From Bacillota bacterium (GTDB lineage Bacteria; Bacillota; Sulfobacillia; RBS10-35; Bu92): a DNA stretch of 64,000 bases. The stretch spans positions 309,035 through 373,034 of the forward strand of contig JADBKN010000051.1 in the NCBI GenBank assembly GCA_014896375.1, in the 5' to 3' direction. Of the stretch, positions 40,296 through 49,965 are shown one piece after another (the first letter of the stretch is position 1; each line of letters begins with the position of its first letter). The translations under genes and the position numbers were made by a program. The notes under the pieces are model-generated. The model saw only the letters and a list, made by a program, of their open reading frames with translations, was not told where the DNA came from and made no database searches.

Positions 40296-41570
40296 ATGGC
40301 GGCTCTTGCGCGGTTCTGGAGCCCTTTCCGGCTGCGCCTGCCGGGCGGGCGTGCGGCGCAGCTGCTCCTCATCGGAGGGTACCTCGCCTTCACGGTGGGG
40401 CTTTTGCTCCTCTTCCCGCGCTCGATCATCGCCTTTCTCCTATACCTGGCGAACCTTTTGCTCGTCTTCGGGGCGCGCGCCGTGCCAGGCGCTTGGCAGG
40501 CGGCCATCGCGGTGGTGGAGACGCTCGTCGTCTTCCCGGCGGTGGCGGCGGGCAACCCCTTCTTCATGGGCGTCGGCACCACCGTGGCCATCTACGTGGC
40601 GCTGGCCTTGGGGCTGAACATCGTCATCGGCTACGCCGGCCTCCTGGACCTCGGTTACGTGGCGTTCTACGCCTCCGGCGCGTACCTCTGGGCGATCTTC
40701 TCGACGGGCAAGGCGGCGGAGTTCCTGCCATTTTTGCACGGGCCGCTGGGCGGCGAGTGGTTCTGGCCCTTCCTCGTGCTGGGGCTTCTCTTCGCGGCCC
40801 TCATGGGGGTGCTCCTCGGCATCCCCGTGCTGCGCCTGCACGGCGACTACCTGGCGATCGTCACGCTCGGCTTCGGCGAGATCATCCGCATCCTCGCCGC
40901 CGGCCTCAACTCCATCACGAACGGCGCCGTGGGGCTGCCGGGGGTGGGCGCGCCGGCCATCGGCGGGCGCACGCTCGGCGCGGCCGTGGATTTCTACTTC
41001 ATCACGCTCGTCATCGTGGGGCTCATCGTGTGGGTGACGATCCGCCTCGAAGGCTCGCGCATCGGGCGCGCCTGGGCGGCCATCCGCGAGGACGAGACGG
41101 CCGCACGCGCGATGGGCGTGCCGCTCACGCGCGCCAAGCTCCTCGCCTTCGCCTGCGGCGCTTCCTTTGCCGGCATGATGGGCGTGATCTTCGCCGCGAA
41201 GCAGTCGTATGTCGATCCGACCTCCTTCACGTTCATGGAGTCCATCGGCGTGGTGTCGATGATCGTGCTCGGCGGCATGGGTGGCATCCCCGGCGTGGCG
41301 CTGGGCGCGGCCATCGTGACGCTCCTGAACATCCAGGTGCTGGGCGGCATCTCCGACTTCATCAACTCCGTGGGCGCGCGCTGGGGCATCCAGATCCCGC
41401 CCGCGCTCAACCCGTCCCAGTACCACCAGCTCGTCTTCGGCGTGATCCTCGTCCTCATGGCGATCTGGCGGCCGGAGGGGCTCATCCCCGCGCGGCGCCG
41501 GCACGTGCGTGCGGACGAGGAGGCGGAGCCGGCTACGCCGGCGGCCGCGCCGGGGGGTGAGCCGGCGTGA
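40296..41570 (+). CDS. livM: Branched-chain amino acid ABC permease LivM
   Basis: 424 aa from the ATG at 40296 (GGAGAAGGTG upstream). N-terminal extra helices, then the LivM core: LALGLNIVIGYAGLLDLGYV, AFYASGAYLWA, LRLHGDYLAIVTLGFGEIIR, GRAWAAIREDETAARAMGVP and IVLGGMGGIPGVALGAAIV. C-terminus Ala/Pro-rich. Overlaps livG by 4 bases (GTGA). Confidence 0.95.
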   Translation: MAALARFWSPFRLRLPGGRAAQLLLIGGYLAFTVGLLLLFPRSIIAFLLYLANLLLVFGARAVPGAWQAAIAVVETLVVFPAVAAGNPFFMGVGTTVAIYVALALGLNIVIGYAGLLDLGYVAFYASGAYLWAIFSTGKAAEFLPFLHGPLGGEWFWPFLVLGLLFAALMGVLLGIPVLRLHGDYLAIVTLGFGEIIRILAAGLNSITNGAVGLPGVGAPAIGGRTLGAAVDFYFITLVIVGLIVWVTIRLEGSRIGRAWAAIREDETAARAMGVPLTRAKLLAFACGASFAGMMGVIFAAKQSYVDPTSFTFMESIGVVSMIVLGGMGGIPGVALGAAIVTLLNIQVLGGISDFINSVGARWGIQIPPALNPSQYHQLVFGVILVLMAIWRPEGLIPARRRHVRADEEAEPATPAAAPGGEPA

Positions 41571-42396
41571 GCGCGGCGGGCGGGACGGCGCCGCGGCCGG
41601 CGCAGGAGGGTGCCGCCGGGCGCGCGGCGGGGCCCGTGCTGGAAGCGCGCGGCGTGAGCAAGCGCTTCGGCGGGCTCGTGGCGGTGGAGCGGGTCGACCT
41701 CGCCATCGCGCCGGGGACGGTGCACAGCCTCATCGGTCCGAACGGCGCCGGCAAGACGACGCTCTTCAACATGATCACGGGTATCTACCGCCCGGACGAG
41801 GGCGACATCCTCTTCCGTGGGCGCAGCGTGGCCGGGCTGCCTCCTGAGAAGGTGGCGGAGCGCGGCATCAGCCGCACGTTCCAGAACGTCCGCCTCTTCA
41901 AGGAGCTCACTGCGCTGGAGAACGTGCTCGTGGGCATGCACCTGCACCTCAGGGCCAACTTCTTCGACGTCGTGCTTCACACGCCGCGCGTGGAGGCGGA
42001 GGAGCGCAGGGCGCGGCGCGAGGCACGGGAGCTGCTGGCCGCCGTGGGTCTCGGCGGTCTCGGGGACGAGCTCGCGAAAAACCTGCCCTACGGCCACCAG
42101 CGGCGGCTGGAGATCGCGCGCGCCCTCGCCGTGCGACCGGCGCTGCTCCTCCTCGACGAGCCGGCCGCGGGCATGAACCCCAGGGAGACCGAGGCCGTGA
42201 TGGAGCTGATCGACGGGCTGCGACGGGAGCGGGGACTCACCATCCTCCTCATCGAGCACGACATGAAGGTCGTCATGGGTATCTCGGATGTCGTCACCGT
42301 CCTCGACCACGGCGCGAAGATCGCCGAGGGGCCGCCGGACGCCATCCGGCGGGATCCGCGCGTCATCGAGGCGTACCTCGGGAAGGCGGTGGAGCG

Positions 42397-42400
<4 letters not shown>
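41567..42400 (+). CDS. livG: Branched-chain amino acid ABC ATPase LivG
   Basis: 277 aa. Walker A GPNGAGKTTLFN, the LivG-typical GISRTFQNVRLFKELTALEN, and HDMKVVMGISDVVTVLDHGA near the end. The signature motif region reads NLPYGHQRRLEIARALAV and Walker B LLLLDEPAAGMN. A 25-residue Ala/Pro-rich extension precedes the domain. Pairs with LivF on LivHM. Confidence 0.95.
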
Positions 42401-43113
<713 letters not shown>

Positions 43114-43131
43114 ATTCGCAGCGGAGGCCGG

Positions 43132-43165
43132 GAGGGCCGGGGGCGTTCGCCCCCGGCCCTCTTGA
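43132..43165. terminator. Bidirectional terminator between livF and the purine permease
   Basis: GAGGGCCGGGGG pairs with CCCCCGGCCCTC around CGTTCG, 12-bp stem, followed by TTGAGTCTT. The two flanking genes converge on it. Confidence 0.75.
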
Positions 43166-43200
43166 GTCTTCCGGCGGCTCCGGCGGCGCCGGGCCGCGGC

Positions 43201-44577
43201 TCAGGCCATGAGCCAGATGAAGCGGGCGAGGACCACAGCCGCCAGCACCCAGAGGATCCAGTGCACTTCCTTGGCGCGCCCGGTGACGAGCTTCATCAGC
43301 GGGTAGAGGAGGAGACCCGCCGAGACGCCGTTCGCGATGCTGTACGTGAACGGCATGAGCACGATGGTCAGGAAGGCCGGCAGCGCCACCGTGAAGTCGT
43401 CGAAGTCGATCCCCTTGACGGCCGCCATCATCAGCACGCCCACGATGACGAGCGCCGGCGCGGTGGCCGCGTCCGGGATGATGCCGGCCACCGGCGCGAA
43501 GAAGACGGCGAGGAGGAAGAGCACGCCCACGACGACCGCCGTAAGGCCCGTGCGGCCGCCGGCGGCGATGCCCGTGGCGCTTTCGATGTAGGCCGTGATG
43601 GTGCTCGTGCCGAGCACCGCGCCGCCCGTGACGGCCGCCGCGTCGACGGCCAGCGCGCGGCCGATGCGCGGGAAGGAGCCGGATTCATCGATCAGGCCGG
43701 CCCGCTGGGCCGTGCCGACGATCGTGCCCAGGGAGTCGAAGAGCTCGACGAACGTGAACGTGAAGATCACCGTCAGGAGCCCCAGCTTGAGGGCGCCGAG
43801 GATGTCGAGCTGGCCGATGATCGTCTGGTCGAAGTGCGGCACCTGCACGAGCTTGAAGTGCGAGAGGTCCGTCACGCCGAAGGGCACGCCGATGAGCATC
43901 GTGCCGAGGATGCCGAGCAGCACTGCGCCCCGCACGCGCAGCGCCATGAGGATGCCGATGAGCACGATGCCGAGGATGGCGACGAGCGTGTCCGGCTTGA
44001 GGACGTTGCCCATCGTGATGACGGTGTCGAGCGGCGACGCGACCGCGTTGCCGTGGCCGGCCTCGACGGCCTTCAGCGTGTCCGGCGTGAGCGAGAGCAC
44101 GACCGTCATGATGCCCGTCAGCTTCAGCCCGATGAGGGTGATGAAGAGTCCGATGCCCACCGTGATCGCGTGCTTGAGGCTGCTCGGGATGGCCTCGATG
44201 ATCAGCTGGCGCACGCGCGTCACCGTGAGGATGAGGAAGATCACGCCCGAGATGAAGACCGCGCCCAGCGCCGTCTGCCACGGGATGCCCATGCCCAGCA
44301 CCACGGTGAACGTGTAGAATGCGTTCAGCCCCATGCCGGGCGCCAGGGCGATCGGGTAGTTGACGAAGAGGCCCATGGCGAGGGTGGCGAGGCCGGCGCC
44401 GACGGCCGTCGCGAAGAACACGCCGTCGCGCGGCACGCCGGCGATCGACAGGATGCTCGGGTTGACGAACAGGATGTATGCCATCGCCATGAACGTGGAA
44501 AGGCCGGCGATGACTTCCGTCCGCACGTCCGAGCCGTGCTTCTTCAGCTGAAACCAGCGTTCCAGGCGTTCCAGCAC
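43201..44577 (-). CDS. NCS2/AzgA-type purine (guanine/hypoxanthine) permease
   Basis: About 458 aa, 12-14 helices. Family text: ERWFQLKKHGSDVRTEVIAG, LSTFMAMAYILFVNP, ALAPGMGLNAFYTFTVV, TFTFVELFDSLGTIVGTAQR, LGTSTITAYIESATGIAAGG, matching PbuG/PbuO/GhxP transporters that import guanine, hypoxanthine or adenine by proton symport. I chose the GTG at 44577, behind AGGGGGCGG; an ATG at 44601 is in frame without a site. It is monocistronic with a consensus promoter and a PurBox pair upstream, so purine-responsive repression is likely. Confidence 0.92.
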   Translation of the reverse strand: MLERLERWFQLKKHGSDVRTEVIAGLSTFMAMAYILFVNPSILSIAGVPRDGVFFATAVGAGLATLAMGLFVNYPIALAPGMGLNAFYTFTVVLGMGIPWQTALGAVFISGVIFLILTVTRVRQLIIEAIPSSLKHAITVGIGLFITLIGLKLTGIMTVVLSLTPDTLKAVEAGHGNAVASPLDTVITMGNVLKPDTLVAILGIVLIGILMALRVRGAVLLGILGTMLIGVPFGVTDLSHFKLVQVPHFDQTIIGQLDILGALKLGLLTVIFTFTFVELFDSLGTIVGTAQRAGLIDESGSFPRIGRALAVDAAAVTGGAVLGTSTITAYIESATGIAAGGRTGLTAVVVGVLFLLAVFFAPVAGIIPDAATAPALVIVGVLMMAAVKGIDFDDFTVALPAFLTIVLMPFTYSIANGVSAGLLLYPLMKLVTGRAKEVHWILWVLAAVVLARFIWLMA

Positions 44578-44660
44578 GCGACCGCCCCCTATTCCGAACA
44601 TTCGATTTGGCGCGCGCCGCCGGCCGGCGCCCGTGCCGATGGCGCGCCTCCCATGGCTTC

Positions 44661-44689
44661 ATGCTAGGGTTCCGCCTCTGCCCTGTCAA
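44661..44689 (-). promoter_or_regulatory. Near-consensus sigma-A promoter of the purine permease
   Basis: On the minus strand TTGACA (44689-44684), a 17-base spacer, and TAGCAT (44666-44661). Confidence 0.85.
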
Positions 44690-44692
44690 CGC

Positions 44693-44739
44693 AAATGTCG
44701 AATGACGGAACGCCATGTCGGGAATAATGTTCGGACTCT
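44693..44739 (-). promoter_or_regulatory. PurR-type operator (two convergent PurBoxes)
   Basis: On the minus strand GAGTCCGAACATT (44738-44726) matches the B. subtilis PurBox AWWWCCGAACWWT at 11 of 13 positions. On the plus strand AATGTCGAATGAC (44694-44706) is a weaker inverted match sharing CGAA. With 14-base boxes the gap is about 17 bases, as in Bacillota PurR sites. It lies immediately upstream of the -35. Repression by PurR relieved by PRPP is inferred from that family. Confidence 0.6.
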
Positions 44740-44843
44740 GCGCGCCGCCAATTCCCAAGAGGGGAATGCGCGCAGGTGTAGAACCGTACAGCTTACAGTC
44801 GGCAGGCTCCGCACGGACGCCTGGAGCGGAAAGGTGAGGCGGC

Positions 44844-45227
44844 ATGGCGGAAATCGTCGAGCTGCGGGACAGCACCTTCGCCGAAGAGGTCTACCACGCC
44901 GACCGGGCCACGCTGGTGGAGTTCTGGGCACCCTGGTGCAAGCCGTGCATGTTCCTCCACCCTGTGCTGGAAGAGGTGGCGGCGGAGCTCGGCGGCAGCG
45001 TGAAGATCCTCAAGCTGAACGTGGACGAAAACCCGATGGCCGCGACCCTGTACAGCGTCCGCAGCGTGCCGACGATGATCCTCTTCCGGCAGGAGGACGA
45101 ACTCGACAAGATCACGGGCTTCGTGTCCAAGCAGGAACTCCTGCGGCGCATCCGGCTGGCGCTGAACCGCGCGGACGGCCCGCCCGACGGGCCCGCGGGA
45201 GAGCCGGAGCACCCGGACCACGCGTGA
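44844..45227 (+). CDS. Thioredoxin-family protein (CKPC active site)
   Basis: 127 aa. Thioredoxin fold with FWAPWCKPCMFLHPVLEEVA; redox Cys32 and Cys35, the normal CGPC replaced by CKPC, which changes redox potential. Then KLNVDENPMAATLYSVRSVP with the cis-Pro, and TMILFRQ. An acidic/Pro tail follows. The region 44700-44843 is shared with the purine permease promoter; an inverted repeat ATTCCC/GGGAAT (44751-44767) lies there. It is followed after 90 bases by the TPR gene. Confidence 0.9.
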   Translation: MAEIVELRDSTFAEEVYHADRATLVEFWAPWCKPCMFLHPVLEEVAAELGGSVKILKLNVDENPMAATLYSVRSVPTMILFRQEDELDKITGFVSKQELLRRIRLALNRADGPPDGPAGEPEHPDHA

Positions 45228-45317
45228 CAGGAGGCGGCGACCCCGCCTCCTGGTCTTTGCGCGGGGAATCGCCGGCCGGCCGCGGGGGAATGCACCGATC
45301 GAGAGGAGCCGGAACCC

Positions 45318-46697
45318 ATGGCTGCGGAGGGACCGGGCCGCGCCGACGCGGCCCGCTTGCAGGAAGCCATCGAGGCGCTGCGCGGCCTCGTGGAGAGGAA
45401 GCCGCGCGACCTGACGGCTCGCCGCGCGCTCGCGGCGGCGCTTTTGGAGGCCGGGCGGCCGGCCGAGGCGCGGGAGCAGCTGCGCGCCTGCGAAAAGATG
45501 GCGCCGAAGGACGACCTCGTCCTTTATCTCTTGGGCGTGGCCGAGGCCGAGGCCGGCGACCTGGACGCGGCCATCGCCGCCTGGCGCAAGCTGGCGCGGC
45601 GCCGGGCGTCGCACGCGGGCGCGCACTACATGCTGGGCCGCGCCTACGCCGCCAAGCGCATGTGGGACGCCGCGGTGCACCACCTGAACCTCGCGGCGGA
45701 GCACGGCGACGAGGCCGCCACCTCCCCGCAGGCCGAGCCGGGCCAGGTCGTGCAGATGGCGCTTGAGGCCCTCGCGGAACTGCACCTGGCGCGCGGCCAG
45801 GCCGACAAGGCCGTGAAGACGTGGGAACGGATGCTCGAGCGCGACCCGAACCAGGTGACGGCGCTGAACAACCTCGCCGCCGCGCACCTCACGGCCGGCC
45901 GCCTCGCGGAGGCGGAGGCCTACGCCGCGCGCGCGCGGGAGGCCGGCGCCGACAACGCCGCCTTCCACTACAATTTGGGTCAGATCGCGCTGCGCAAGGG
46001 CGACTACCTCGCGGCCGCGTCCCACTTCGCCGCGGCCGCGGAGCGGGATCCGCGGGACGCCTCCCTGCGCGTGAATCTGGGCGATGCCTGGGTGCGCGCC
46101 GGGCGGCGAGCCGAGGCGCGCGCCGCCTGGGAGGAGGCGCTGCGCCTGGAGCCCGGCCACCCGGACGCGCACTTCAACCTGGGCGTGGAAGCGGCGCGCG
46201 ACGGCGACATCGAAGGCGCCCTGCGCCACTGGACGGCTGTGGTGGAGCGCGTGCCGCAGTTCTCGCCTGCGTGGGCGCACCAGGTGGACCTGCTCCTTTC
46301 GCGCGGCCGCGAGGCGGAGGCCCTTGAGGTGGCGGAGCGCTGGACGCGCGCGCGGCCGTCGGATGCCTGGGCGTGGCAGTCCCTCGCGTGGGCGCGGCTG
46401 GCGGCGGGCCACGGGCCGAAGGCGGCCGCCGCCATCCGCCAGGCGGAGACCCTCGCGCCCACGCACCCGCGCCTCGCGCTTCTGAAGTGCGCTGCGGACG
46501 CCGCCGCCGGCCGCGCCGCGGAGGCGGCCGCGCACCTCGCGCGGGCGCCCGAGCCGCAGAGCGTATGGCCGGGCGAGCGCGCCGTGCTCGCCCGCCTGGG
46601 GGTGGCGCGGCTGGCGGCCGTGGCTGTGCGCGGCCTGGACGAGGCGGCCGCGGCGCGCGTGCGGCGCTGGCTGGAAGCTTGGCAGGAGAGGGCCTGA
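45318..46697 (+). CDS. TPR-repeat protein
   Basis: 459 aa, cytoplasmic, made of about 10 tetratricopeptide repeats; clear units include [40 protein letters not shown] and [28 protein letters not shown] precedes the ATG. Such repeats bind partners rather than catalyse. The gene lies 4 bases before hemL, so it is probably co-transcribed; the function is unknown. Confidence 0.8.
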   Translation: MAAEGPGRADAARLQEAIEALRGLVERKPRDLTARRALAAALLEAGRPAEAREQLRACEKMAPKDDLVLYLLGVAEAEAGDLDAAIAAWRKLARRRASHAGAHYMLGRAYAAKRMWDAAVHHLNLAAEHGDEAATSPQAEPGQVVQMALEALAELHLARGQADKAVKTWERMLERDPNQVTALNNLAAAHLTAGRLAEAEAYAARAREAGADNAAFHYNLGQIALRKGDYLAAASHFAAAAERDPRDASLRVNLGDAWVRAGRRAEARAAWEEALRLEPGHPDAHFNLGVEAARDGDIEGALRHWTAVVERVPQFSPAWAHQVDLLLSRGREAEALEVAERWTRARPSDAWAWQSLAWARLAAGHGPKAAAAIRQAETLAPTHPRLALLKCAADAAAGRAAEAAAHLARAPEPQSVWPGERAVLARLGVARLAAVAVRGLDEAAAARVRRWLEAWQERA

Positions 46698-46701
46698 GAC
46701 C

Positions 46702-48045
46702 GTGGCGAGCCGTTCCTCGCAGCTCTTCGCCCGCGCCCGGCGCGTGATCCCGGGCGGCGTCGACAGCCCCGTGCGCGCGTTCGGGGCCGTGGGCGGGGAG
46801 CCGCTGTTCATCGCCCGCGGCGAGGGGCCGCACATCTGGGATGTCGACGGGCGCCGCTACATCGACTACGTGATGAGCTGGGGCGCCCTGCCCCTGGGGC
46901 ATGCGCCGGCGGCCGTGGTGGAGGCGGTGGCGGCCGCGGCGCGCGCCGGCACGAGCTTCGGCGCGCCCGTGGAGGCGGAGGCGGCGCTGGCCGAGGCCAT
47001 CGTGGAGGCGCTGCCGGGCGCGGAGCAGGTGCGTTTCGTCAACTCCGGCACGGAGGCGGCGATGAGCGCCCTGCGCCTCGCGCGCGCCTACACGGGACGG
47101 CCGGGCGTGGTCAAGTTCGCCGGCTGCTACCACGGCCACGCCGACCCGTTTCTCGTGGAGGCCGGGTCCGGCGCCCTCACGCACGGCCATCCCTCGAGCC
47201 CCGGCGTGCCGGAGGAGGCCGTGCGCCACACTTACATCGCGCCCTACAATGACCTCGCTGCTGTGGAGCGGCTCTTTGAGGAGCGCGGCCGGTCCATCGC
47301 CGCCGTGATCGTGGAGCCGGTGGCGGCGAACATGGGCCTCGTGCCGCCGGCGCCCGGCTTCCTGGAGGGGCTGCGCGCGCTCACGCGCCGCCACGGGGCT
47401 CTCCTCATCTTCGACGAGGTCATCACCGGCTTCCGGCTGGCCTGGGGCGGCGCGCAGGTCCGCTACGGCGTGCAGCCGGACCTCACCTGCCTCGGCAAGG
47501 TGATCGGCGGCGGGCTGCCGGTGGGCGCCTACGCGGGCCCGCGGGAGATCATGCGCCGGCTGTCGCCGGAAGGTCCCGTCTACCAGGCGGGCACGCTCTC
47601 CGGCAACCCGCTCACGATGGCCGCCGGCCTCGCCACCCTTGAGGCGCTGCGCCGGCCGGGCGCGTACGAGCGCCTGGAGGCGGCGGCGCGCCGGCTGGCC
47701 GAGGGCCTCGCGGCCGCGGCGGAGAGCCTCCCGGCCGCGGGTCTCCCGGCCGCGGCCGCCGGCGCCGCGCCCTTGCAGGTCGTGCGGGAGGGGACGCTCG
47801 TCGGCCTCTTCTTCGCCCCGCGGCCGCCGGCCGCGTACGCGGACGTGCTGGCGGCCGACCGTGCCCGCTACGCCCGCTTCTTTTGGGAAATGCTCAAGAG
47901 GGGCGTGTACCTGCCGCCCTCGCCCTTCGAGATCCTCTTCGTGTCCCTGGCGCATGACAAGGACGTCCTCGACCGCACGGCGGAGGCAGCGCGGGACGCC
48001 CTAGAGGCGCTCGGCCGAGCGGAGGCGGAAGAGGAAGAGGGGTAG
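46702..48045 (+). CDS. hemL: Glutamate-1-semialdehyde 2,1-aminomutase
   Basis: 447 aa. PLP aminomutase: [86 protein letters not shown] and PLP-Lys266 in [17 protein letters not shown]. It converts glutamate-1-semialdehyde to 5-aminolevulinate, the first haem precursor of the C5 route. GTG start. No other hem genes are adjacent, suggesting a paralogue or dispersed haem genes. The tail (AEEEEG) is acidic. Confidence 0.93.
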   Translation: MASRSSQLFARARRVIPGGVDSPVRAFGAVGGEPLFIARGEGPHIWDVDGRRYIDYVMSWGALPLGHAPAAVVEAVAAAARAGTSFGAPVEAEAALAEAIVEALPGAEQVRFVNSGTEAAMSALRLARAYTGRPGVVKFAGCYHGHADPFLVEAGSGALTHGHPSSPGVPEEAVRHTYIAPYNDLAAVERLFEERGRSIAAVIVEPVAANMGLVPPAPGFLEGLRALTRRHGALLIFDEVITGFRLAWGGAQVRYGVQPDLTCLGKVIGGGLPVGAYAGPREIMRRLSPEGPVYQAGTLSGNPLTMAAGLATLEALRRPGAYERLEAAARRLAEGLAAAAESLPAAGLPAAAAGAAPLQVVREGTLVGLFFAPRPPAAYADVLAADRARYARFFWEMLKRGVYLPPSPFEILFVSLAHDKDVLDRTAEAARDALEALGRAEAEEEEG

Positions 48046-48049
48046 GGCC

Positions 48050-48928
48050 GTGGAGGTCTACGCGTTCGTCGGTCCGAGCGGCACCGGCAAGAGCCACCGC
48101 GCCTCGCTGGTGGCGGCCGACCTCGGCATCGCCTTCATCATCGACGACGGCCTCCTCATCCACTCCGGGCGCATCCTCGCCGGCCAGTCGGCCAAGCGGG
48201 AGCAGTCGGCCCTCGGCGCCGTGCGGCGCGCCATCTTCGCCGACGAGGCCCACGCCGCCGAGGTGCGCGCCGCCATACGCGAGCACGGCGTCGACCGCCT
48301 GCTCATCCTGGGGACCTCGGACGACATGGTCCACCGCATCTGCGACGCGCTGGACCTGCCGCGGCCGGAACGCACGATCCGCATCGAGGACGTGGCCACG
48401 GAGGAGGAGATCCGCCACGCGCGCCGCGTGCGGCGCACGGAGGGCAAGCACGTCATCCCCGCGCCCACCTTCGAGGTCAAGAAGAGCTTCTCCGGCTACA
48501 TGGTCGATCCGCTGCGCTTCCTCTACCGGAGCCGCCACGCGCTGCACCGCGACATCGTGGTGGAGAAGTCGGTGGTGCGCCCCACCTTCAGCTCCCTCGG
48601 CAAGTTCTTCATCACCGATTACGTCGTAGGCAGCATCGCGGAGCGGGCGAGCCGCGCCGTGCCCGGCGTGGCCGACGTCCATCAGGGGCCGGTGGCGATC
48701 CACGAGGAGGGCGTGGTGATCGCGCTCGATGTGGCGCTGTGGCTGGGCCGCCCCCTGCGCCCGGTGATGGAGCGCGTACAGCGCGAGGCGCGGGAGATGG
48801 TGGAGCGCATGACGGCGCTGAACGTGCTGGCCGTGGACGTGACGGCGCGCCGCGCCCTCTGGCCGGAGGCGCCCCAGGGCGACGACGCGTCCGAGGGGAG
48901 CCGCAGCCGGCCGCGCGGCGGCGGCTAG
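48050..48928 (+). CDS. P-loop NTPase fused to Asp23/Gls24-like domain
   Basis: 292 aa. Residues 8-15 are a Walker A motif (GPSGTGKS), and FIIDDGLLIHSGRI at 30-42 resembles a Walker B/nucleoside-binding strand, in a kinase-like NTPase of about 160 residues. From about 175 to 270 (VVRPTFSSLGKFFITDYVVG; VHQGPVAIHEEGVVIALDVA; MERVQREAREMVERMTALNV) it is an Asp23/Gls24 domain, a family tied to cell-envelope stress in Bacillota. Nucleotide-controlled envelope function is a hypothesis. Stop codons overlap (CTAG) with the convergent sleB-like gene. Confidence 0.75.
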   Translation: MEVYAFVGPSGTGKSHRASLVAADLGIAFIIDDGLLIHSGRILAGQSAKREQSALGAVRRAIFADEAHAAEVRAAIREHGVDRLLILGTSDDMVHRICDALDLPRPERTIRIEDVATEEEIRHARRVRRTEGKHVIPAPTFEVKKSFSGYMVDPLRFLYRSRHALHRDIVVEKSVVRPTFSSLGKFFITDYVVGSIAERASRAVPGVADVHQGPVAIHEEGVVIALDVALWLGRPLRPVMERVQREAREMVERMTALNVLAVDVTARRALWPEAPQGDDASEGSRSRPRGGG

Positions 48929-49833
48929 GGCGCCAGTTCCGGCAGCGTGGCGAAGCGCTGGTGGCCGATGGTCGCGAGGACCGGCAGCGTCCGGATCCAC
49001 GGGTCCGTGGCGGTGCGCGGGTCATAGAAGAAGAGCGCGCCGTGCGTGGGATCCGCGCCGTAGAGCGCGGCCTCCGCCGCCTTGCGGGCGGACGGGCTGG
49101 GGTCCTTCTTGAAGAGCGGGCTGCGCACGGCGAACTGGCCGGGCGCGTAGATGACGTCGTGGATCGTCTTCGGGAAGCGCCCGCTGAGCGCGCGGTTGAT
49201 GACGACCGCGCCCACGGCCACCTGGCCCTCGAAGGGCTCCGCCGGGTCCGGCGCCTCCGCGTAGATGATGCGTGCCAAAAGCGTCAGATCGTCCTCCGTG
49301 TAGGGCAGGCGCGGCTTGCGCTCCGGTTCGGCCGGAGGCGGCGCCGGCGCCTTCGGGTCCTCCAAGGTGATCGTGGAGGTGCCGGCGTCCCAACCCACCT
49401 TCACGCCGAGCGCCTCCGCGAGCGGGCGCAGCGGCGCCATGAGCCGCCCGTCCTCGTCCACCCAGGGGGTCACGGGCAGGTCCACCTGGCCCTCGGCGAC
49501 GGTGAGGGTGGGTTCCCCGTCCAGCAGGGTGAGGACCTGATCGCGCCCGAAGGCGCGCAGCGCCCGGCCGCCCGGCGTGACGAAGACCTCCTCCCCGAAG
49601 AGCTCCAGAAATTCCTTTGCGGGCCCCACGGCCACATCGTCCTTCAGCGTGAGCCCCTTGAGCTCCACGCTCTTGCCGTTCAGGGCGAGGTGCAGCCCGC
49701 CGGCCGCGTGCGCCGGCGCCGGCGCGACGGCGGCCCAGGCGAGCACGGCCAAAGCCAGCGCGGCGGCGGACCGCCTTGAGCGAAGGCGGCCGATGGCGGG
49801 CGAAGCGAGGCGAAATTCAAACTTTGCGTGCAT
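48925..49833 (-). CDS. SleB-type cell-wall hydrolase with copper-amine-oxidase-like domain
   Basis: 302 aa, secreted. Signal peptide about residues 1-43 ending APAHA, then a copper amine oxidase N-terminal (stalk) domain with LTVAEGQVDLPVTPWVDEDG and LAEALGVKVGWDAGTSTI, a Pro-rich linker and a Hydrolase_2 (SleB/CwlJ) domain: TLLARIIYAEAPDPAEPFEG, AVVINRALSGRFPKTI and ATDPWIRTLPVLATIGHQRF. The Glu in YAEA is the likely catalytic residue. The family cleaves spore cortex or cell-wall muramic-delta-lactam or muropeptides. No good ribosome site before the ATG; a TAAAAT sits 10 bases upstream, hinting at a near-leaderless mRNA. Confidence 0.88.
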   Translation of the reverse strand: MHAKFEFRLASPAIGRLRSRRSAAALALAVLAWAAVAPAPAHAAGGLHLALNGKSVELKGLTLKDDVAVGPAKEFLELFGEEVFVTPGGRALRAFGRDQVLTLLDGEPTLTVAEGQVDLPVTPWVDEDGRLMAPLRPLAEALGVKVGWDAGTSTITLEDPKAPAPPPAEPERKPRLPYTEDDLTLLARIIYAEAPDPAEPFEGQVAVGAVVINRALSGRFPKTIHDVIYAPGQFAVRSPLFKKDPSPSARKAAEAALYGADPTHGALFFYDPRTATDPWIRTLPVLATIGHQRFATLPELAP

Positions 49834-49965
49834 GATGCTTGTATTTTAACGGCCGCGCTCTGCCGTGGCAACCTTCGCCAGCCACAGGGTCCTGCGGGCC
49901 GCGGGCGCTCCGGTGCGCATGGCCGGACGGCGGCCGCCATATGAGGGCCACGGGAGGTGGCCGCC

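Noticed and set aside
44578..44660. Purine riboswitch in the permease leader
   Set aside because: The conserved purine-aptamer core was not found; PurBoxes upstream of the promoter explain regulation better.
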